From Burkholderiales bacterium UBA4615 (lineage in GTDB: Bacteria > Pseudomonadota > Gammaproteobacteria > Burkholderiales > Burkholderiaceae_E): a DNA stretch of 11,846 bases. The notes under the pieces are model-generated. The model did no database searches and was not told the DNA's origin. It saw nothing but the letters and a program-made list of their open reading frames with translations. Within the stretch, counting starts at the first letter, position 1. The number at the start of each line of letters is the position of its first letter. Shown here piece by piece: positions 7,189 to 11,846 of the stretch. The position numbers and the translations under genes are program-made. Where the stretch lies: contig DGIT01000051.1 in NCBI GenBank assembly GCA_002386465.1, forward strand, positions 1-11,846, read 5' to 3'.

Positions 7189-8148
7189 TCAATAACCTGT
7201 GTCGGGATTCACTCGGCCGCTTGGCACAGCACCTTGGGCCAGAAGCTTCATTTTATCCGCGACCTGCCTGGCCGACTGAGCGACCTGCGTGGGCCCGGAG
7301 ATATGAGGGGTGATGCGGATGCGCGGATGATGCCAAAACGGGTGTCCGGCCGGCAGCGGCTCCTGGCGAAAGACATCCAGCATGGCCCCAGCGAGCTGGC
7401 CGCTGTCCAGCGCCGCGATCAGGGCGTCATCCACCACCAGCGCACCGCGTGCCACATTGATCAGCCATGCGCCGGGCTGCAAGGCGGCCAGGGCGGGCGC
7501 GTCGATCAGGTTCTCGGTCGCTCGGGTATGGGGGGCCAGCAGGATGAGTGCGCGCGTGGCCGCAAGAAAGCGCGGCCAGTCTGCCGGGCCCGCCATCACC
7601 TCAATCCCCTGAACGGTGCGCGGCGTGCGCGCAAATCCGCGCACCGTAAACCCCTGCGCCGTCAGCGCGCGCGCCACCTGCACACCCAGCACGCCCATGC
7701 CGACGATGCCCACTGGCAGTTCGGCTCGGGTCAGCCAGGGCTGCTCCTGCCAGTGCTGTTGAACTTGCTGCGCGGCATACGCGTCTTCGCGACTCAATAC
7801 ACGCATCAATGCATGCAGGCAGTAATCCGCCATGTACGCACCCATGCCGGCATCCTCGAGCCGATAGATCGGCAGCGAGGCAGGCAAGCCCGGATGCGCA
7901 AGCAAATGGTCCACGCCCGCACCGCATGAGAACAAGGCCCGCAGGCCGGGATGCCGCGCAAAGAAATCGCCTGGAGGCTTCCAGACGACGGCCAGCGCGG
8001 CGTCAGAGGTCAGTCTTGGCTCAGCGGGTGTCGCGCCATCCGGCGACCCACGGTCCAGCCCGATCTGCGCCTGCGGCAGATGCTGCGCCAGCGACCGCTG
8101 CCAGGCGAGTCCGCTGCCGGCTTCGCAATGCGATACAACGATATTCAT
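7189..8148 (-). CDS. ghrA: D-2-hydroxyacid dehydrogenase, glyoxylate/hydroxypyruvate reductase A (GhrA)-like
   Basis: This cytosolic NAD(P)H-dependent reductase of 2-keto acids belongs to the D-isomer-specific 2-hydroxyacid dehydrogenase family; GhrA enzymes reduce glyoxylate and hydroxypyruvate. Counting from ATG 8148 (319 residues), the Rossmann loop GIVGMGVLG is at 147-155. The catalytic arginine lies in INVARG (R234), the glutamate in RQEPLP (E263) and the histidine in TPHISG (H282). LDVFRQEPLPAGHPFWHHP is typical of GhrA. I chose 8148 because MNIVVSH matches the usual start of the family. An in-frame ATG at 8160 would add only MIEP and lies inside the TATGAT box. No Shine-Dalgarno site is seen before either start. 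It is the first gene of the minus-strand operon, 7 bases ahead of HMG-CoA lyase. The physiological keto acid could differ from glyoxylate. Confidence 0.9.
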   Translation of the reverse strand: MNIVVSHCEAGSGLAWQRSLAQHLPQAQIGLDRGSPDGATPAEPRLTSDAALAVVWKPPGDFFARHPGLRALFSCGAGVDHLLAHPGLPASLPIYRLEDAGMGAYMADYCLHALMRVLSREDAYAAQQVQQHWQEQPWLTRAELPVGIVGMGVLGVQVARALTAQGFTVRGFARTPRTVQGIEVMAGPADWPRFLAATRALILLAPHTRATENLIDAPALAALQPGAWLINVARGALVVDDALIAALDSGQLAGAMLDVFRQEPLPAGHPFWHHPRIRITPHISGPTQVAQSARQVADKMKLLAQGAVPSGRVNPDTGY

Positions 8149-8155
8149 GGGCTCG

Positions 8156-8184
8156 ATCATAGGCGATGACTACCGTGTCCTCAC
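8156..8184 (-). promoter_or_regulatory. Candidate promoter of the seven-gene operon, possibly leaderless
   Basis: On the minus strand TATGAT (8161-8156) is a good -10 match, with a weak -35 match GTGAGG (8184-8179) 17 bases upstream. The -10 box ends exactly 7 bases before ATG 8148, so transcription would start at or next to the start codon. It lies in the divergent gap between the dehydrogenase and the Bug receptor gene (8149-8284). I see no convincing promoter on the plus strand in that gap. Confidence 0.42.
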
Positions 8185-8284
8185 CGCGTGCCCAGGCTGC
8201 GGGCAGGGCCGCGCTACCATCTCCTGCTGCGGGCGGTGCAGGCGGCTGCGCGCCACAGCACTCATCAACGAATCGAGACCGCTC

Positions 8285-9286
8285 ATGTTGCCAACCGTTT
8301 CCATCTTGTCCGGCCGACGCGCGCAGATCACAGCGCTGACCTTCCTCCTGGCTGCGGCGCTGACGCCAGCGCTGACCCATGCGCAGTCCGACTGGCCCGC
8401 GCGCCCCGTGCGCATCGTCGTGCCCTTTGCCGCCGGCGGCACTACCGACATCGTGGCCCGCGTGTTGGCCGAGCAGCTGGCGCCCGTCCTCAAGCAGCCC
8501 GTGGTGGTTGAAAACAAGGCCGGCGCAGGTGGCAACGTCGCGGCTGCTGAAGTGGCCAAGTCAACGCCCGACGGCTACACCTTCCTGATGGGCACACCCG
8601 GTACACAGGCGATCAATCAGTTCCTGTACCCCAAGATGCCCTACGACACCGAACGCGACCTGATCCCGGTCTCCTTCGCCGTGAAAGTGCCCAATGTGCT
8701 GGTGGTGCATCCGTCCGTGGGCGCTCGCACCATCCAGGAGTTCATCGACAAGGCCCGCGCCAAACCGGGCGCGATGTCCTACGGCAGCCCCGGTAATGGC
8801 TCGACCGGGCAGTTGTCGAGCGAACTGTTCAAGACCCGCGCCAAGGTGTTCATCACGCATATTCCCTATCGCGGCAGCGGCCCCATGCTGCAGGATCTGC
8901 TGGCCGGTCAGATCCAGATGGCGATCGATAACCTGCCCTCCGCCATTCCGCATATCCGCTCCGGCCGACTGGTGGCCCTGGGCGTGAGCTCGGCCAAACC
9001 TAGCGCGCAGTTGCCCGATGTGCCCACCATTGCCAGCGTATTGCCCGGCTATGAGGCCGAGTCGTGGTTCGTACTGGTCGCCCCGCGCGGCACGCCCGAT
9101 GCCATCGTGACCCGCGTTTCGACCGAGGTCGATCGCATTCTGAAAAAGCCCGATGTCGCGGAACGCTTCCGCGGACTGGGCGCCGAGCCGGTAGGTGGCA
9201 CACCGGCTGAACTGGCCCGCTTCATTGCGGCTGAAACTACGAAGTGGAAAGAAGTGGTGCGCATCTCCGGCGCGAAGGTGGACTGA
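8285..9286 (+). CDS. Tripartite tricarboxylate transporter substrate-binding protein, Bug family (TctC-like)
   Basis: Bug proteins are periplasmic receptors that bind carboxylates, amino acids or aromatic acids; they are greatly expanded in Bordetella and relatives. The 333-residue precursor has a signal peptide ending near ALTHAQS (about residue 33). The mature part shows the family opening DWPARPVRIVVPFAAGGTTD (36-55). Other landmarks are VVVENKAGAGGNVAA (73-87), PDGYTFLMG (95-103), YGSPGNGSTGQLSSELFK (166-183), IPYRGSGPMLQDLLAGQI (193-210) and LPDVPTIA (243-250). The frame stays open upstream to 8147, but ATG 8285, just before the signal peptide and after a GAGA (8275-8278), is the clear start. 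No TctA/TctB membrane subunits are present, which is usual for orphan Bug genes; such receptors may share transporters or act as sensors. The flavoprotein gene starts one base after the stop, so the ligand may relate to that enzyme. Confidence 0.95.
   Translation: MLPTVSILSGRRAQITALTFLLAAALTPALTHAQSDWPARPVRIVVPFAAGGTTDIVARVLAEQLAPVLKQPVVVENKAGAGGNVAAAEVAKSTPDGYTFLMGTPGTQAINQFLYPKMPYDTERDLIPVSFAVKVPNVLVVHPSVGARTIQEFIDKARAKPGAMSYGSPGNGSTGQLSSELFKTRAKVFITHIPYRGSGPMLQDLLAGQIQMAIDNLPSAIPHIRSGRLVALGVSSAKPSAQLPDVPTIASVLPGYEAESWFVLVAPRGTPDAIVTRVSTEVDRILKKPDVAERFRGLGAEPVGGTPAELARFIAAETTKWKEVVRISGAKVD
9275..9281 (+). promoter_or_regulatory. Ribosome binding site for the flavoprotein gene, inside the Bug coding region
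   Basis: AAGGTGG lies within the last codons of the Bug gene, 6 bases before ATG 9288. It decides the start of the flavoprotein gene in favour of 9288 over the open frame that reaches back to 9195 inside the Bug gene, and it suggests co-translation of the two genes. Confidence 0.75.
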
Positions 9287-9287
9287 C

Positions 9288-10268
9288 ATGACAAGCGCAC
9301 AGGCAACAAACACACCGGACCATCAGGCGCAGCCGCTCGACAATCGCGTGACCCGCCTGCTGGGCGTACGCTATCCGATCGTGCAGGCGCCAATGGGTTG
9401 GATCGCACGGGCGCAGCTGGCCTCTGCCGTCTCCAATGCCGGGGGTATGGGCATCATCGAGACTGCCTCAGGAGAGCTGGATGCGATTCGCGGTGAGATT
9501 CGCAAGATGCGCGATCTCACCGATCAGCCGTTCGGCGTGAACATCGCGCTGATGTACGTGCGCGACCCCGACATCGTGAAGTTCGTAGTCGACCAGGGCG
9601 TGCGCTTCGTGACCACCTCGGCGGGCGACCCGAGCCGCTATTGCGCCGAACTCAAGGAGGCCGGACTCACGGTGTTTCATGTGGTGCCCACCCTGAAGGC
9701 TGCGCTCAAGGCCGTAGAGGCCGGGGTCGACGGGCTGATTGTCGAGGGTGCAGAAGGGGGTGGATTCAAAAACCAGCGCGATGTCGCCTCCATGGTGCTG
9801 CTGCCGCTGGTGTGCTCGAAAGTGAAGGTCCCGGTGATCGCGGCGGGCGGTTATACCGACGGCCGCTCGATGGCGGCGGCCTTCGCATTGGGCGCAGAAG
9901 GTATCCAGATGGGCACGCGCATGCTGTCGTCGGCCGAATCGCCCGCGCACATGAACTGGAAGCAGGCGATCGTGGCAGCCCAGGAAACTGACACCGTCTT
10001 CCTCAATCGGGGAGGCCAGGGGCCCGCATTGCGCGCGCTGCGCACCGAGCGCACCACCCGCATCGAAGCGCAACCGCCCGAGAACATGCGGGCTGAATTT
10101 GCAGGCGTGCTGGACCTTTATTTTGGCGGCGACATGGAAGCGGCTGTGCCGCTCACAGGCCAGGTGTGCGGGCGCATCGATGCGGTGAAGACCGTCTCGC
10201 AGATTCTTCAGGAGACCGTCAACGGGTTTCGGGAGGCGGTGTCCGGGCTGGCGCGCTACGGTTCCTGA
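9288..10268 (+). CDS. Nitronate monooxygenase (2-nitropropane dioxygenase) family flavoprotein
   Basis: This is a predicted cytosolic FMN-dependent TIM-barrel oxidoreductase of 326 residues. Known relatives oxidise nitronates, reduce quinones with NADH, or act as FabK enoyl reductases. Landmarks: YPIVQAPMGWIA (29-40), LASAVSNAGGMGIIE (44-58), QPFGVNI (80-86), DGLIVEGAEGGG (148-159), VPVIAAGGYTDGRSM (181-195) and GAEGIQMGTR (202-211). The last two form the FMN phosphate site. The motif usually ending in GGH, whose histidine is the catalytic base, here reads EGGGFKN with F160 at that place. The true reaction may therefore differ from nitronate oxidation. It starts one base after the Bug stop with a strong ribosome site (9275-9281), so the pair is an operon. 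Its 3' end overlaps the convergent gene by 13 bases. The family is secure, the substrate is not. Confidence 0.88.
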   Translation: MTSAQATNTPDHQAQPLDNRVTRLLGVRYPIVQAPMGWIARAQLASAVSNAGGMGIIETASGELDAIRGEIRKMRDLTDQPFGVNIALMYVRDPDIVKFVVDQGVRFVTTSAGDPSRYCAELKEAGLTVFHVVPTLKAALKAVEAGVDGLIVEGAEGGGFKNQRDVASMVLLPLVCSKVKVPVIAAGGYTDGRSMAAAFALGAEGIQMGTRMLSSAESPAHMNWKQAIVAAQETDTVFLNRGGQGPALRALRTERTTRIEAQPPENMRAEFAGVLDLYFGGDMEAAVPLTGQVCGRIDAVKTVSQILQETVNGFREAVSGLARYGS

Positions 10269-10831
10269 GCGGATCCCTGAGCAGCCCGGACGGCGTGTTG
10301 CGCGGCCTGGGTGGCGCGCTCCCCAAGTTGGCTGACGGCCTGCGCGCAAGACGACATCGCGGCCACTGCAGCGCTGGCGGCGGTGCGGGCGGCATCGACT
10401 GCGTCCTCATGTGCTTCGCGGCTGAGTGATTCCAATTCATCCTGAGCGCCGCGCATTTGTGAGCTCATCAGGGTGACCAGCGAATCGCCAGTGCTACGCC
10501 CCAGGGACATCAGCCCGACCATGTAATGCCAGGTGGGCTCGAACAGCGTCGCCCGCATCCATTCGCCATGCTGTGCCGGACTGGCTGCGGCTTCGCCACT
10601 TGCATGCAGCGCGGCATGCTCGAGCGTTCTGTTCACGCTCTCGTTGATCCAGTGCGCATGCAACGCGAAGGAACGCTGACAGGCCGCCATCACGATATCT
10701 CCCGCAGCCGGGCCGAGTGCAGTGCCGATGGCGGGCACTTGCGGCCCGGCCGAGGCGCGCGCGGCTTGACGCGTACGCGCGGCCTGAGGCGTGGCACGGT
10801 GCGCACCATTGGAATGCGAGGGTCTGTTCAT
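10256..10831 (-). CDS. Alanine-rich helical protein, possible phasin-like
   Basis: I do not firmly recognise this 191-residue protein. The first 35 residues are basic and disordered-looking. A segment near 44-125 has hydrophobic/aromatic helices (AACQRSFALHAHWINESV, EWMRATLFEPTWHYMVGLM). Residues 126-186 form an alanine-rich amphipathic helix with likely coiled coil (DAARTAASAAVAAMS, ATQAAQHAVRAAQ). This layout and size resemble polyhydroxyalkanoate granule-associated phasins, common in Burkholderiales, but no single diagnostic motif proves it. There is no signal peptide or membrane span. The start at ATG 10831 follows AGGG at short distance. The frame stays open to 10996, but that extension is low-complexity His/Gln/Ser-rich and crosses the start of the divergent META gene, so I reject it. 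The 3' end overlaps the flavoprotein gene by 13 bases, tail to tail. Confidence 0.6.
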   Translation of the reverse strand: MNRPSHSNGAHRATPQAARTRQAARASAGPQVPAIGTALGPAAGDIVMAACQRSFALHAHWINESVNRTLEHAALHASGEAAASPAQHGEWMRATLFEPTWHYMVGLMSLGRSTGDSLVTLMSSQMRGAQDELESLSREAHEDAVDAARTAASAAVAAMSSCAQAVSQLGERATQAAQHAVRAAQGSAQEP

Positions 10832-10945
10832 GGGGGCCCTGGGTTCGGAATGTGGTCGGCAATAAGGCAGCAAAGGGAACGGCTCGCCAAAAGTCATGCA
10901 TATTTGATGCCCGTGCCGTTGAACGCTGCTTGAGGATCTACTGCC
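10832..10945. other. Divergent intergenic region, 114 bases
   Basis: This gap separates the divergent starts of the phasin-like gene (10831, minus) and the META-domain gene (10946, plus), so it should hold both promoters. It is less GC-rich than its surroundings. A CATATT patch (10899-10904) partly matches a plus-strand -10 box and overlaps the palindrome ATGCAT (10896-10901). I find no convincing -35/-10 pair on either strand. Confidence 0.4.
10931..10936 (+). promoter_or_regulatory. Ribosome binding site for the META-domain gene
   Basis: TGAGGA lies 9 bases before ATG 10946, followed at once by a signal-peptide-like N-terminus. This fixes the start of a gene that runs off the window. Confidence 0.7.
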
Positions 10946-11846
10946 ATGACCTTCTTTCGCCCCGTGTTGCTGGTGTTGAGCCTTGCGCTGAGCCATGCCG
11001 CGTGCGCCCAGGCTGTGCCGTATGCTGCAGGCGGCGCCGTGCCGGCGGCACTGTCGGTTTCTGCGCTGTCCAACATGACCCTTCGCGGCCTGCCTGATAC
11101 GCCCCAGGTCACGCTGCGAGACGGCGCCTGGCAGGGCAAGCCCTATGTGAAGGGTGGTGCAGAAGCGCCGCAGGTCACGCTGATGCGCAGTCCGATCGCC
11201 TATGGCGATCTTGACCGGGACGGTCGACCCGAGGCGGTGATGCTATTGACCCAGTCAACGGGCGGCAGCGGCCAATTTCTGCATGTTGCGGTGGCGGGCG
11301 CGCGGCGCGGTCAGCCGCGCAGTCTGGCCGCGACACAAGTCGGTGATCGGGTCCAGGTGCGCGATGTGCGTGTGCAGAACGGGCGCATCTGGCTGGACGT
11401 GGTACGCGCAGGCCCGGATGACCCGGCCTGCTGCCCTGGCGAAGTGGCGTCCGTTGGGTGGACCCTGAGCCGCGGCCGACTGGTGCCGATCAAGGATGTC
11501 CCGCCTGTGTCGCGTCTGGGCCCAGCCACCCTGGGCGGCAACAACTGGGTGTTGCGGGAGTGGCGCTCGGGCGAGGCGGCCGCAGCACAGCCGCCGCTGA
11601 CCCTGTCGCATCAGGACGGACGCTTCGTGGGTCACTCGGGCTGCAATCGGTTCATGGTCGAAGTGACGGCCCGGGGCGATCTGCCTGGCGATGTGAAAGT
11701 GGCCACGCCGGGCCTCACACGCATGGCCTGTGAGGGTGACGCCGCCGTCACTGAAAGCCGCTTTCTGGATCGGCTCGCACGTGTCCGACGCATGGGCTTT
11801 TGGGAGGGCCGGCTCGTTCTGGACTACGAGGCGCCCGGTGATGACT
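10946..11846 (+). CDS. Secreted META-domain (HslJ-like) protein, 3'-truncated
   Basis: This is a predicted exported protein; 300 codons are visible with no stop before the window edge. The N-terminus MTFFRPVLLVLSLALSHA is a signal peptide. The nearby cysteine (SHAAC, residue 20) is a poor lipobox, so signal peptidase I cleavage near AQA is more likely than lipidation. A middle region (about 75-190) holds AYGDLDRDGRPEAVMLLTQS (85-104), a Ca-loop-like motif common before envelope META domains, then STGGSGQFLHVAV and DDPACCPGEV (158-167) with paired cysteines 162/163. The META domain runs from about 197 to 296: GGNNWVLREW, GHSGCNRFMV (229-238), TPGLTRMACEGD (254-265), ESRFLDRLARV (270-280) and RLVLDY (289-294). 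HslJ and other META proteins are envelope or stress-associated, but their molecular role is unclear. The end of the domain is visible, so only a short tail is probably missing. Confidence 0.85.
   Translation, partial: MTFFRPVLLVLSLALSHAACAQAVPYAAGGAVPAALSVSALSNMTLRGLPDTPQVTLRDGAWQGKPYVKGGAEAPQVTLMRSPIAYGDLDRDGRPEAVMLLTQSTGGSGQFLHVAVAGARRGQPRSLAATQVGDRVQVRDVRVQNGRIWLDVVRAGPDDPACCPGEVASVGWTLSRGRLVPIKDVPPVSRLGPATLGGNNWVLREWRSGEAAAAQPPLTLSHQDGRFVGHSGCNRFMVEVTARGDLPGDVKVATPGLTRMACEGDAAVTESRFLDRLARVRRMGFWEGRLVLDYEAPGDD

Noticed and set aside
6769..7929. 386-codon open frame on the plus strand
   Set aside because: It is antisense to HMG-CoA lyase and the dehydrogenase, both of which have full catalytic motifs. 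The translation is Arg/His/Gln-rich with no recognisable domain, a usual high-GC shadow.
8147..8284. N-terminal extension of the Bug gene from an upstream ATG at 8147
   Set aside because: It adds 46 residues ahead of a clear signal peptide and would overlap the start of the divergent dehydrogenase gene. ATG 8285 with GAGA upstream fits the family.
9195..9287. Flavoprotein start at 9195
   Set aside because: This lies inside the Bug gene in another frame, and the 31 extra residues have no family counterpart. ATG 9288 has a strong ribosome site.
9468..10349. 293-codon open frame on the minus strand
   Set aside because: It is antisense to the flavoprotein and phasin-like genes and has no recognisable motif.
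10832..10996. 55-residue extension of the phasin-like gene
   Set aside because: The extension is low-complexity and would run antisense over the start and ribosome site of the META-domain gene.
1..11846. CRISPR arrays, tRNA/rRNA genes, insertion sequences, attachment sites
   Set aside because: I found no regularly spaced direct repeats, no tRNA-like cloverleaf, no transposase or integrase motif, and no long terminal inverted repeats on reading both strands.

Overview
The window is a gene-dense, high-GC stretch of bacterial chromosome with very short intergenic gaps. The Bug-family (TctC-like) solute receptor, the NitT/TauT-type ABC transporter and the mix of CoA and aromatic catabolism enzymes point to a betaproteobacterium of the Burkholderiales. 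An Alcaligenaceae-like host (Bordetella/Achromobacter relatives) is my best guess, an inference from gene content only. I see no rRNA, tRNA, insertion sequence, CRISPR array, phage gene or origin, and no stretch over 300 bases lacks a gene.

Layout, left to right. (1) Positions 1-2538, plus strand: an ABC importer in the order ATPase (5' end cut off by the window), permease, periplasmic binding protein of the NMT1/THI5-like type. (2) Positions 2590-8148, minus strand: seven genes, read from right to left as GhrA-like 2-hydroxyacid dehydrogenase, HMG-CoA lyase, a small DUF1289 four-cysteine protein, a 2-hydroxychromene-2-carboxylate isomerase-like protein (DsbA/GST-kappa fold), a metallo-beta-lactamase-fold hydrolase, a Pat/YncA-like GNAT acetyltransferase and kynureninase. 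Three junctions are 4-base ATGA overlaps, so this is very likely one operon. A second candidate promoter lies just before the GNAT gene. (3) Positions 8285-10268, plus strand: a Bug-type solute-binding protein followed one base later by a nitronate-monooxygenase-family flavoprotein. (4) Positions 10256-10831, minus strand: a short alanine-rich helical protein that may be a phasin, overlapping the flavoprotein gene tail to tail by 13 bases. (5) From 10946 to the right edge, plus strand: a secreted protein with a Ca-loop-like segment and a C-terminal META (HslJ-like) domain, cut off by the window.

How the genes may work together: the importer and the minus-strand operon converge, with a GC-rich hairpin between their stop codons, so they are separate transcription units. 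The operon combines enzymes for CoA-ester cleavage, 2-keto/2-hydroxyacid reduction, a glutathione-dependent aromatic isomerase and kynurenine cleavage. This suggests catabolism of amino-acid-derived or aromatic acids, but I cannot assemble one complete pathway. The features most worth following up are the two TATRWT-N7-ATG start regions without Shine-Dalgarno sites (possible leaderless transcripts), the lone kynureninase coupled to an acetyltransferase, and a nitronate-monooxygenase-like protein without the family's active-site histidine.
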